Source: Choanephora cucurbitarum
Lineage: Eukaryota > Mucoromycota > Mucoromycetes > Mucorales > Choanephoraceae
Length of the DNA stretch: 64,000 nucleotides
Assembly (NCBI GenBank): GCA_025331435.1
Contig: JAIWNI010000004.1
Location: 310,001 to 374,000, forward strand
Reading direction: 5' to 3'
Shown: one piece after another, positions 44,579-54,899 of the stretch
Layout: every line of letters starts with the position of its first letter
Numbering within the stretch: the stretch's first letter is position 1
Translations under genes and position numbers: made by a program
Notes under the pieces: model-generated
What the model saw: only the letters and a program-made list of their open reading frames with translations
Told to the model about the DNA's origin: nothing
The model's database searches: none

Positions 44579-45012
44579 TGTGGTGTTTTGTATGTTTAAA
44601 GAATAGGAAAAAAGGGACAAGAGGATACGATGAGACTTTTCTTTATTCTGAAAGTAAAGATGCTGTTCTAAAGTTAGATATTTCTATTCTTTATATACTA
44701 ATTGATTTTCATGAATTCAATTGTGATGACTGATTATATGATTACTTAAGAATTGACAGCTTGTGCCTGGGAAAGGAACATTAATTCTCCTTAATTCTCC
44801 TTTGGTTACATTATCTGCCATTTATGATTTCCTTATGTGGATTATTCTTTATTATCCCAGCTACCGCTGCTTAATAGATTTATTCAGTCATTATTCCTTT
44901 ATACATTATTCAGATTCTTATATATGCTTATTCATAGTAGATAAACTAGTGAGAAGATTTATTATTTGATCATTCATTTGTATTTTATGAGAAGTAGACT
45001 CAGATCACCACA
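44579..45012 (-). repeat. 5' LTR of the chromovirus
   Basis: The partner of 39364-39797, same length. In element orientation the LTR is followed directly by TTTTTTACG and then the first ATG. No sequence complementary to a tRNA 3' end (TGG...) is visible at the usual primer-binding position. Confidence 0.95.
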
Positions 45013-45017
45013 ATGCC

Positions 45018-46517
45018 ATCGATTTTTGCAGCACTTTCTCTTTTCTTTAATTACTGATGAGCCTGAAGCACAAACAATCGTTGCGAAACACAACTACATA
45101 ATGAAGTAAGGTAGAAAAAAATAGCCGATGCTCTGATGAATTGATAAAAAAAACAAAAATGCCTTAATTTTGCAGGATAGTTAACTGTAGTAAGATAGAC
45201 GCACCTTGCTCCCCAATTTCCCAATAATCCTTCGGGAGGACACAACTTGCTTTACCTATATGGTTGCATTTCATGTTCAAGATATACAAACAGTTCAGCT
45301 AAGTAAGTCGCTTTTCTTCTCCTTCTTGGCATAATCACAATACACAGGCAACTTCAACTTGGAAGAAAGCATACAACTAAAAGTCACCTACTGTACAAGC
45401 TTTTTTTTTTGCCTGAAAAGGTAGGTGTGTTTCTTGACAAATTTTGCAAGGGGGGGGGAAGATAGTATTAAACAGGTACAACTAATTCACCCTCATGCAA
45501 CCAAACATCACATACATGCATATGCATCAACTGGTAATCTACGTCCTCCTTCGACCTCTCTTTCTCTCTCTCTCTCTCTTTTTCTTACTTCTGTAAATTT
45601 AAGCTTCATATTGTTTAACCGAATCCACACCTAAAAGAATGGGTACTTGGTACAAAAACATCCAAATCAGCGATATTTAATTTGACTTGTTTTACTTCTT
45701 CTGATCTGCAAGGTTATACAAATTGAGTCAAAATGTCTTCATCAGTTTTGTGTAATGAACGTTTCAGTTTAGTTTAATGCTTTAACATCAATCAGCAACA
45801 GAATAGGGTTTTTACCTGCTCTCTATATGTACATTTAACAGCCTATAGTTAAAAAGAGTTATGTTTATGATAAGGCATAGTAATTCATATGACTTATATT
45901 ATATTAGGCAAGGCAATGAATGGCATGTTATTTTGACAAAGAAACCCACACGTCAAAAATAAGTGATGTCTATTGTTTATTTTTCTTAAAAGAGGGAAAG
46001 GGTCAAACCTAAAAAAAAATCAATTGTTAAGGTGCGCAATCATACCCAGGCTTATACAGAATTATGCACGATCGTGTTGCCTGTTGACTGCATCCCTTTT
46101 TCTCTTGACTATAGAAATTGATCTTTTTTTTGACTGACAAAGCAAAAAGCTAAATAATGAGATATACCTGCACAGCATTGATTCACATCAAAACTTTATC
46201 TGTGCATTGAGAGACATATTGTGTATAGCAATGATTTCATAAAGCAAAAAAAAAAGAAAGTTGCTGTATGTTGTTATTTTTATTCTTTTGATTAGGTTAT
46301 CTTCTTCTCTCACCCCTTTTTTTGTTTGTCCCCCAATCAAGTGTTTAGTTACACCAGACAGCCATGCAGCTTGATCAACCTCCTTCAAAAAAGAAAAGGA
46401 ATAGCTCCTTCGATAAAAGAAAAAACAGTTTACTTTTGCTCCTTTTCTTTTCTTTTGTTACAAAAACAAAGAGAATTTGTTTTTTTTTGTTTACTATTTT
46501 TCTTTGATAAATTACAA
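45018..46517. other. Intergenic, no gene seen
   Basis: AT-rich spacer with simple tracts: a G9-10 run near 45452, a TCTC repeat near 45561-45580 and several poly-A/T runs. No supportable gene. Its 3' end is the promoter of the 7TM gene. Confidence 0.5.
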
Positions 46518-47570
46518 ATGTACTCACCAGATCAATGGGAAATTCTTGCCGAGGTCAATAGTGTTGCTTGCATTACTATTGTTTCTCTGATATTTGGTCG
46601 AAAAATAGCAGGCATGGAAGGGCCTGTTCGTTATGTTCAAAGTCTATTGTTCATCCTCTATACCTTCTCATGGGCATTCAACCTCGTTGCCTGTATGCTG
46701 ACGAGTACAAACAATGGCAACTATCTATCTTGTGTGTTGACCAATTTCAACTCGGCCATCTTATATACAGGCACCAAAATTGTCTTATTTCTCTATTTTA
46801 TTGAAAAGGTTCTAAAAAAATACTCTGTTCATTACTTTCTGAATACTGAAGGAAGGATGTTTTATAGGCTTATATCATTTCTGCACCAAAAAAATCCCGT
46901 TTCCGGTCTCCACTTTACTTAATTAATTTAGGCTTGCTCCTTCCTAGTGTGGCGATCGTTTTGCTCCAGGTGATGTATCGAGTTACTATTGTATCCGAGG
47001 CTTATCCCTATCATTGTACTGTGGGATTTGATATGCCAGCATCTGTGGTTTCTCTCTGTTATGATGTATTTTTACTTGCGCTTTATATGAGCATCTTTAT
47101 CAAGTTCTACTCGTTTCCAAGCGATGCTCAACAAAATGCGTACCAAGCTACATCGTTACACATGATGGCCAAAAGAAACGCAATTGCATGTGGAGCTTCG
47201 TTGGTCACTTCATGTGTTAATTTTGCAATTATGATAATGACTAATGGGCGTGAAAGAGGTCTAGTTGCTTCTAGTGTGTGTACATTGGTAAGGATTATAT
47301 ACCAAAAAGAAACAACTGAGAAAAAGATGTTTACTCTATTGTTTAGTCTGTAACTATTATCTGTTGTGTCATTCATTGGGGTAAGCTTGCTTTTGTTTTC
47401 TTTTGTGTATTTACGCTAATGTTGCTTCTGTAGTTACCACACATCCTATTGAAACACAAATGAATGAAAAGGCTTTCAAAGGCTTCAATGCTGACAAGCA
47501 GATTAGACTGGAAATCATGCAACATCAAGAAGTGGTTGTGTTGACAGAAGTGAAGCACAATCGATCCTAA
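46518..47570 (+). CDS. Seven-TM protein, GPCR-like
   Basis: Exons 46518-46808, 46868-47287, 47347-47380, 47434-47570, all in phase (293 residues). Joining exons 1 and 2 at the AAG/GTTCTA donor gives a continuous TM region (FLYFIEKAYIISAPKKSRFR). Seven hydrophobic segments follow a short N-terminus, for example VACITIVSLIFG, YVQSLLFILYTFSWAFNLVA, GTKIVLFLYFIEK, LINLGLLLPSVAIVLLQVMY, VVSLCYDVFLLALYMSIFI, IACGASLVTSCVNFAIMIM and VCTLSVTIICCVIHW. The tail is a 45-residue charged C-terminus. The fold fits an orphan fungal GPCR-like receptor; ligand and coupling are unknown. The GTTCTA donor is weak, so exon 1/2 is the least certain join. Confidence 0.75.
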
Positions 47571-47730
47571 ACTAATTCCATAACACAATAAATTTCTTAC
47601 TCCCTAAAATAAAGAACCTGTATCATAGGCTAATTTTTTTTAAAAAAAACAAGGAGGACTAATGGGTTACATTTTTTTTTACTATAAAACACACATACAA
47701 AATATCAAGAAAAAAGGGAAGGAGATTGGC

Positions 47731-48782
47731 TTATTTCTTCTTTGAACCACTCTTTTTACCCATAAATATAGGCTTGCCCTTCATCTTGTTATATCCACCC
47801 AGACTGGATGTAGACTCTAAAGTGTTTGATTTGTGATGCTTGCCTCTCTTTCCACCGAAACCGTATTTGGCATCCTTGTTTAATCTCTTTTGACCCTTAA
47901 CTGGCTTCTCTGTCTTGGCACGCTTCTTGGTATTATCTGCCTTATCTAAAGCAATATCGAAATCATCGTTTGTTGTCAAGTCTTCGCCGTCCTTTCTCTC
48001 TAAATTGATTGTATTAGAACACCTTGAGCCTCTTCTTCTGATTTACTTACTTCTCTTCAACAATTTAATCTTGTCAAGCATCTCTGTCTTTTGCTTTTGT
48101 CTCTCTAACTGCTTTTCTACTTGAACCTTCTTACCGAACTTCTTGAGTTGACGTTGACGCTTAGCTTCTTCAGAGGCCTTGATAGAGGCATCTTCATCCA
48201 ACAACTTTTGACGAATCTTGGCCATGTGTTCATCACTCTTCAACATCTCTGCAAAATAATCTTCTGGTCGAGAAAATTCAACACCAGCCTTTTTAACAAG
48301 TTCTCTACCGAGTTTAGCAGCTTCTAAAGCTTGTTTATAGAAAGCTAATTCACGTTGCATGTCATCTTCAGGGTTTTCAACAACAACAGGACTGCTAGAG
48401 GTGATGGTCATTGTTTCGATCCATGGCAGATCCTTCAACTTGAATGCTTCTGTAATACGAATCATTGCTTCCTGTGATGTCCATTGTGAATAAATAAATA
48501 AAAAAAAATAAGCAGGATCAGACAACTTACTTCGTCATTGATCTTGGGCTTCAAAGCTTTCTTAGCTGCTGGACTAAGCTCTTCGTCCTCTTCTTCGTCT
48601 GTCTCTTCTTCTACCTCCTCTTCTTCTTCGTCTTCTTCTTCGTCTTCTTCGTCAATAGGCACTGCTTCAGGAGCAACTTCGTCTTCTTCAATGACTTCTT
48701 CAACTACCTCTTCTTCTTCAACGGTGGGCTGATTGTTCTTCTTGGCTGCCTTTTTGGCTGCTCTTTCAGTTTTACGAGACAT
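47731..48782 (-). CDS. EBP2: rRNA processing protein EBP2
   Basis: A nucleolar factor for 27S pre-rRNA processing and 60S assembly. Exons (minus): 48782-48531, 48471-48051, 47999-47731 (313 residues, phases agree). The N-terminus is very acidic (runs of Glu and Asp from GAA/GAC repeats). The conserved core has LPWIETMTITS, ELAFYKQALEAAKLGRELVK, FSRPEDYFAEMLKSDEHM and RQLKKFGKKVQVEKQLERQ. The C-terminus is basic with KYGFGGKRG. It starts 206 bp from the divergent MED28-like gene. Confidence 0.95.
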
Positions 48783-48988
48783 GATTATTTTTATTTAATA
48801 AAAGTGAAGAGAGAAAAAAAAATTAGAGATTATGTTTGACATTGTCCACTACTGTTTCTCTCTCTGTCTGTGTCTCGTCTGTATTAACCAACACGAAATC
48901 AAGTCACATATGCGACTGAAGCCACCTAAATGAAATCGCGCCCATATTGAATTCATGCTATTCTTCTCTTCTGTGTTTAAGGGAAAAA
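48783..48988. promoter_or_regulatory. Bidirectional promoter, EBP2 / MED28-like
   Basis: A 206-bp spacer between two ATGs in opposite directions, with a CTGTTTCTCTCTCTGTCTGTG pyrimidine tract in the middle. A shared control region is inferred from the spacing; no named motif was found. Confidence 0.5.
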
Positions 48989-49545
48989 ATGAGTTTAGCC
49001 AGTCTCACCCTTCAATTATCAAAGACCTTTGATGGCTGTTTAGAATCTATCCTGTCAGATACGCAAATAAAAGAAGACAATCAACGAGGTAAGAACAATA
49101 ACAAATGAAAACGCGTTTAAGCTCAGTAAATACTCAACATGCATACTCAATAAAGCACTTGACCAACATCTTGTCACCCTCAAGTCTTCACTTTTAGAGT
49201 TAGAAGACAGGTTAAAAGAAATGAGAGTCAAGGCATTACAGAATGAAGATTTGTCTATGCATGAAGTAAGCCTCCCTCCCCTTCTTTCTAATGTATACTT
49301 TCATTTGACAAGACAAGTTCAATAGACTACTAAGAAAAGATATTGACATCAAGAAAGAAACTATTTCAAACTATGTTGCCAAGTTAGATGCCTGGGAAAA
49401 AGAAATACCTCTGCTTCAAGAAAGTAGTAAAAAGGCATTGGCAGTTCGATCGGATGGATACGATTTCGATTCTAATTTATCTCACATGCCAGAAAAAGAC
49501 CAAATGGATGAGGATGATGAGGATGTTGAATTTGAAGAAGTCTAA
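48989..49545 (+). CDS. MED28-like Mediator subunit (putative)
   Basis: Exons 48989-49088, 49156-49265, 49318-49545, in phase (145 residues). The start LSKTFDGCLESILSD resembles the first helix of MED28. LKSSLLELEDRLKEM and LLRKDIDIKKETISNYVAKL with LDAWEKEI match the MED28 C-terminal helix pattern (LRxE/D-K-x-hh-xx-hh-xKhxxW). The tail is acidic (DEDDEDVEFEEV). MED28 is a Mediator head subunit absent from budding yeast but known in animals and plants. Recognition is by motif pattern, not alignment. The stop is only 7 bp from the convergent TRM10 stop, so the 3' UTRs must overlap. Confidence 0.55.
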
Positions 49546-49552
49546 ACTTTTA

Positions 49553-50629
49553 TTATTCTTCTTTCTTTTCCTCTTCTACAACTTTCTCTTCTACAACTTT
49601 ATCTTCTACAACTTTCTCTTCTACGATTTTCTCTTCAACTACTTTCTCCTCCTCTACGACTTTCTCCTCTACAATTTTTTCTTCTTGTACTACTGCTACT
49701 GATTCTTCTTCTACTACTACTTTGTCCTCTGCTTCTTCCTCTTCATCTTCACTATCTTGAACAAGAGCAGAATCCTTTAATTTGCGTTCTGGAATAGCAT
49801 CAATAAAGGCCTTTTGCCAATCATGACAATCAAGCCAATTGACCATAATTTCAACCACTTGATTAACTGTCAATACTTTTCTAGTAGATAATCGAATGTA
49901 TTCACCAATAGGCAATCTAGCTGTCTTAATGCCCTGCTTAACTGCCTTGTCATAACATAGGCTCTAAACAAAGAGGAGAAACTATATAAGAAAACATGTT
50001 GAAATGTTCATTCGACTTACTTTATATCTGTTTTTATCCACAATGCCACCAATGATATATGTTTTTCCTTCCTCAAGCGTTTCGGCCACTTCCTCCGAAT
50101 CAGCTGTCAAATAGACTAGATCTTCTTTATCGAATCGATCAAGGTAATCCTCAGAAGTAGCTTCGAAGTGTCGCCAGTTCTTCCAAGAAGGTGATTTTTC
50201 GTTCATTACCGACTCTAAAGTACTGTCTAAAGAAGTCAAAGTCATGGGCATCGACTCCTTTTTAGCACGTACATTAGCAGCGTAACAACGTCCGATCTGT
50301 TGGCGAAGAGAAGCGATCTCTTTTTCCATCATCAAGGAAGAGAATGAACAGTCCAAAACGATGCCCACCTTGCCTACTGTCATATGTTTCGCCTTGGCTT
50401 TCTTTGCCAATGGTTCTACAACGCCCTCTTTTTCTAGTTGACGACGTTCTGCTCTCTTGCGCTTGAATCGCTCACGTTTCTCCTTGTTGCGCTCTGCTCT
50501 TCCTTCTTCGTAGATCTCGTCTTTTAAGAGTTTTTTAATGGCGTTTTTACTGAGACCTGCAAAACGAGGGTCTGTAATATCGTATTTTTTGCCTTGATAG
50601 TATCGAATGTTCGATGTAGAATCTGCCAT
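49553..50629 (-). CDS. TRM10: tRNA (guanine-N1-)-methyltransferase position 9, TRM10
   Basis: A SPOUT-class methyltransferase that makes m1G9 in tRNA. Exons (minus): 50629-50021 and 49963-49553 (339 residues, in phase). The basic N-terminus (KEKRERFKRKRAERRQLEK) is followed by VGIVLDCSFSSLMMEKEIAS, LRQQIGRCYAANVRA, DLVYLTADSEEVAETLEEGK, YIIGGIVDKNRYK, GIKTARLPIGEYIRLSTRKV and LTVNQVVEIMVNWLDCHDWQ. The C-terminus (residues ~270-339) is a repetitive EEKVVEE-type tail, not part of the enzyme fold. It is divergent from APC5 with 147 bp between ATGs. Confidence 0.96.
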
Positions 50630-50776
50630 TTTCTTCTTGTTTAAAAGAAACAAAGAAAAAAGAAAGGAGGAGGGGGAGAAGTGTGTGTAGCTTGAAGACC
50701 CGCCCCACACACAAGTCTTTAAAATAAAAATAAAAATAAAACTGTTCTTTCTTTCCTTCTTTTTTATCTATCAAAT
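50630..50776. promoter_or_regulatory. Bidirectional promoter, TRM10 / APC5
   Basis: A 147-bp spacer with A/G-rich and AAATAAAAATAAAAATAAAA tracts. The short distance between divergent starts implies a shared promoter (inference). Confidence 0.5.
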
Positions 50777-53453
50777 ATGCTTCATGTTGGCTATGTAACT
50801 CCTTATCGTGTGACACTGTTGGTTTTATTGGATATGTTTTGTCATTATCGATATACAAAAGAACTTGCTTCAAAATTTGTTGTATTTTTAACCAAGAGTA
50901 TATTGGTAAGAAAGGAAAAAGTTTTTTTTTTCTGCACGTCCATGTATGCCCAATATTTATGATATAGGCTATAGAATAAGACGTCATTCAAACAGACATG
51001 TTCAGAACCAACATTACAAGATATTCTTGCAGAAATCAATGGCTTTGATTCTAGTCCTGAAATCATTGAATATATCATCCATGAAATCAAAGAACAAGTA
51101 ATATCAAGCAAAATGCAGAGACATCATATGGCTTATTTTCTTTGTTTCTTCAGTTAGAAAGGATTCAATCTCCTGATCGATTCCAACAGTTTATGAAATG
51201 TAAGTCTCTGCTTTCATCTATATGATTCAAATACCGACATATCACACTATAGCTTTAAAACACCTAGTATACAACGACGAAGAAGAAGTAAGGTATTTCC
51301 TTATGTCTACTCATGATAAATGTTCATAGTCTTTTCTTTTTCTTAAAAGGGGCCTACCGAAGGTGCATTGATCCTAGTAAGCACTTCCTGATGGATTCAA
51401 TCAGCAATTTGGACCTAATTAAACAAATCATATTAGGATAAACTCAGTGTGTTTGGTATCTTCATTAGACGATGTAGAGTAGAATATGAAAATATGTCGT
51501 TTAAGCAACTAGAGGATGTTCAAAGAGCACATGCTCAATATCTTTCAGGGTTCTCAGGGGATGCTGAGTTCACTACAGGCTTGGACCCTGAAGCTGAAGG
51601 CTGGGTATCAGATTACAACGTGAAAGAGTTTCTGAAATGGCAAGCTGAGAAGATTCAAAAGACAGGCACAACCAATATTGATGTCAAATCGCTTCACCAG
51701 TGGCTTCAAAAGATAGAGAAAGATGTACCTGATATGGTCAATATAGGCCAAGTGCGATACCTGAACTATACAAGAACCAAAGAATATACCAATTCACTTT
51801 CCTGTCTTAACGCTTCGTTTGATCTGAGCTTAGTGAAGGGCGTGTAAGTGATTGACTGTTAAGAGACGTAACAGATGAATTGACTCTATCGTTTAGAGAG
51901 ATTCAATATGCATTACTCAACCTGGGTATTTTGGAACATAAGTTTGGTCATCAATGGAACGCGATTTCAGTAAATATTCTATCAAAAGAAATGATTTCCT
52001 CTATCTCACGCAATATATACAAAGGCTTTAAAGGATGCTGTTTCTGCTGCTAGAGCAAATCAAGATGAGTATTGTCTACAAGAGATTCAATTGTAAGCCA
52101 TTCAATGGAACAATACCATCACTCTAGCAACTGACTTTTATTTTTAGTTGGAATGAGATCTGTCAAAATGGATATGCCTTTGATAAACGTATGACTTACT
52201 CTGACAAGCATCTATCCAACATGAAAACACTTATATTAGCTCGCAATATGCTTCGAGATGTGAGGTTCGATTTTGTTTGTTTCATTCATCTATCTAAACT
52301 GGATTTCCTTTCCATAGGGCCAATCTCATCGAGATGTGCTTAAAGAATTGCAGAAAAGTTTAACTACAATTATCATGAAAGATATTGATTTTATGGATCG
52401 ACCTCAATTCCTCATTACCTCTTTAGCTTGGTTGCGCTATGGTAAAAATTAGAAGGCGAATGACCATATGGGTAATGTGGCTCACATATCTATATAGGCA
52501 ACTCTGTCATAGGCCACTGTTATCTAAACTTGATCAATAACTCAGACGACGAGTATAGCTCAATCGAAGATATCGAAAAGACAGTAGTGGCAGAAGCTAG
52601 AACGGTAAGAAAGGAGAAAATGAAAGGGTAATCGGTTTGTTGATTTACTATGTAACTTTTCTGATAGTTATATTTCTCTGGGAAGACAGACAAGGCGATT
52701 CAGTTGCTATCAGACTTTTCTAACCGGTACGAAAGTGAGAACGACCTGCTAGTAGGCTGGAGACAAGCAAAGGCATATATGTCTCGTCGTAGAGGTATTG
52801 CTAGGTAAAAAGTTCAATAGACTGTAAAAATAGAAGCAATCCACTCATTTAAGATGACAGAACATTTTTTCAAATGGATGAGGAAACAGAAACCTCAAGG
52901 TTGGTTCCGCCCTCTGATATCGATGATTACTTTGAAGCCATACAGAGTCTTTCAAACAAACTCATATTAGAAAAAGAGTTCGAGAGAGCAGAATGTGTAT
53001 ACGATGGTATGCAGAAATATGCTCAAGATACAAACCAAAGATCTCAAGTCTGCAACTCATTGATTCTAAAAGCCATTTATTATCTGGTAACATTTCTTCT
53101 TATCTTGCCATCTCTTTCCTTTTGATTATTTAACACGTTGCTTCCTATAGCATACAGACAGCATTGACTCTTGTAAAGCGACATTGATAAGAGCCATGCG
53201 ATCTTCAAGAGAATGCCATGATGCTAAAATCTATTATTATGCAACAATCAAGTTATGTGAATTATATGTTAATCTGAACAACCCTGATCTTCTAGAAAAA
53301 GCCGTTTATATGCTCGAGAGTATTTTTCCAAAAGTGCTTTTGATGAAGAACAGACTATTGAATACCGACCTTCATTCAGTCTATCATCAAGCTCTAGAAC
53401 GCAAGAAGAAATCACTTAAATTAGCAGCGTCCTATCAACAATCTAGAAAATAA
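50777..53453 (+). CDS. APC5: Anaphase-promoting complex subunit 5
   Basis: A TPR scaffold subunit of the APC/C ubiquitin ligase that drives anaphase and mitotic exit. Fourteen exons fit in phase: 50777-50905, 50975-51097, 51154-51199, 51253-51287, 51350-51376, 51437-51843, 51897-51969, 52025-52092, 52148-52259, 52318-52441, 52498-52604, 52668-52804, 52861-53086, 53151-53453 (638 residues). N-terminus YVTPYRVTLLVLLDMFC; the family block QYALLNLGILEHKFGHQWNA followed by ALKDAVSAARANQDEYCL is diagnostic; TPR-like helices continue (LYFSGKTDKAIQLLSDFSNR, LEKEFERAECVYDGMQKYAQ). Exons as short as 27 and 35 nt make it the most fragmented gene here. Confidence 0.88.
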
Positions 53454-53468
53454 TAGAATATTGTATTT

Positions 53469-53895
53469 TTCAGGAAAATTAAGAGAAGAAAAAAGGGCAA
53501 TTAGTAGAAAACTAAACTGTGTTTGATCTGATTACAAGTTTTTCTTCAGTGCTAAGTACCTCTCAAAGAATCTGAGGGAGTAATGTATCCAACCTTGGCA
53601 ATCATTCTTGGTTACCTTTGAGCATGCTTTTATAATTCTTGGTGTAAGCGTCTCACCAGTCTCGAAAGGTCTTCTTTTGAGACCACACTTCGCCTTCGAC
53701 CAGAATAGCTCAATTGGGTTTATGAATGAAGAGCATAATGGGAGATATGTACGCTTATAGCCCCTACTCTCTATCAGACTTCTTGTTGTAGCTGGCTTAT
53801 GTATGGGAGAATTGTCCATTACCAAGTAAAAGCTCTTCATGTTGTTTCTGTCAGGAATATCCATCACATTACTCAGGTAATACAAATAATGCTCA
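53469..53895 (-). repeat. Left arm of a 427-bp inverted duplication
   Basis: The reverse complement of 56101-56527. Both encode the same 117-residue transposase C-terminus plus ~60 bp of 3' flank. All bases I compared match. The left arm begins 16 bp after the APC5 stop codon. Confidence 0.9.
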
Positions 53896-54215
53896 GCCCT
53901 TGTTCCGACTTTGGCTGTTGTTGCAGCAACTTTGCCATCTACTATTCTCTTCTTCGCTCCCAAAACCATTACTGACTTTCTCAAGAAATGTCAATAACAC
54001 CAGCACTTGGAATGGCCCCAAGGATAGTAATTGTAGTGCCTTTTGAAGCAGGAACCTCTATCTTAGCAGGTTCTCCCTTCTTATGCTAACCACGAGTGTG
54101 CGTCATTTGAAGATTGAATCCTGCTTCACTAAAAAATACGCGGTTGCTCACAAAGTCTATCTCTTTATCACCCAACCATTGAATGATAGTCTCCTTTCTC
54201 TTTCTTAGAGTTTTG
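53469..54215 (-). pseudogene. Tc1/mariner-type transposase (DDE_3), inactivated
   Basis: The minus strand reads a Tc1-type catalytic domain: RKRKETIIQWLGDKEIDFVS, VFFSEAGFNLQMTHTRG (the usual Asp before EAGF is Ser), a TAG in place of the usual Trp, KKGEPAKIEVPASKGTTITI, then a one-base loss before the ORF at 53984-53532. That ORF holds the second Asp (LVMDNSPIHK) and the last acidic residue (FINPIELFWSKAK). With the stop, the frameshift and the changed Asp it is dead. Its C-terminal part (53469-53895) is the left arm of a perfect inverted repeat. Confidence 0.85.
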
Positions 54216-54899
54216 TTATGTTTTGGTGGGGATTGAAGAGAAAAGACTATAGAGACAGAGAGAGAGAGTTCAGTGAAACTGGTTCAAACTGTTTATTACT
54301 TCGAAAAGAAGTTACAGAACTAATGTCTTTTAGCAACAACTATTTATATTTTTTCAATAAAGGATTTGATGTAATCACAGATTATGGAGTTTGTACTAAG
54401 TTAGTCTACTATTGCTACTTGTAACTTTAATTGTTATCATCATTCCTTATCCCAAGGATTTATGCTACCAAATGCTGTGATGCTATCTCTTGAGTCTAGT
54501 GCCTTGGGCTGAACCATATTGACTTCAGTTGGATTCTTTATTTGGTAAGTATGTAGATCTTATTGTCATTGTTGAGACCAAATGTGCTCAGATCGCCACA
54601 ACCAGGCTGCAAATGACTGTGATGTTTTTTCACGGAACACAGTGGTACAAGTCTTGACTAAACTATAAATCTCCTGTGTTGAAATCATTCCTTTTTAATA
54701 AACTTCATCGCTCTTTGGTTGACATGGACAATAAACTTCGTTGATGAATTGTTTAACTTGTGCTGAAGTGACTAACTCAACTCCTTCTCTCTTATCAACT
54801 TTTTCCGTTAGGGCCTTCGTCAGGGTACTTCTGATAAGTCAATGGATCGCCTCCGATTCTATTTTTTATAACCAGAATCGGTTCTCCTTCTCTGATGTT
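54216..54899. other. Unassigned transposon-internal sequence
   Basis: Lies between the transposase remnant and the LINE fragment. It includes a GAGAGAGA tract near 54258-54270. The minus strand has short open pieces (for example KVDKREGVELVTSAQVKQFI near 54740-54800) from a decayed gene I cannot name. Confidence 0.35.

Larger units (their letters stand above)
39364..45012 (-). mobile_element. Full-length Ty3/gypsy chromovirus LTR retrotransposon
   Basis: A complete element on the minus strand: two 434-bp LTRs, gag-like ORFs, and one long pol ORF. It is flanked by a perfect 5-bp target duplication ATGCC (39359-39363 and 45013-45017). LTRs begin TGTGGTG and end CACCACA. By eye they differ at one base (GAAAGTCAAG versus GAAAGTAAAG), so insertion is very recent. 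The pol frame has no stop. Inserted in gene-free DNA between ALO and the 7TM gene. Probably competent or nearly so (inference). Confidence 0.97.

Noticed and set aside
48538..48732. Plus-strand ORF rich in Ser and Thr
   Set aside because: Antisense shadow of the acidic Glu/Asp repeat of EBP2 exon 1.
49388..49702. Plus-strand ORF ending in Phe/Tyr/Leu repeats
   Set aside because: Out-of-frame with the MED28-like last exon and antisense to the TRM10 repeat tail.
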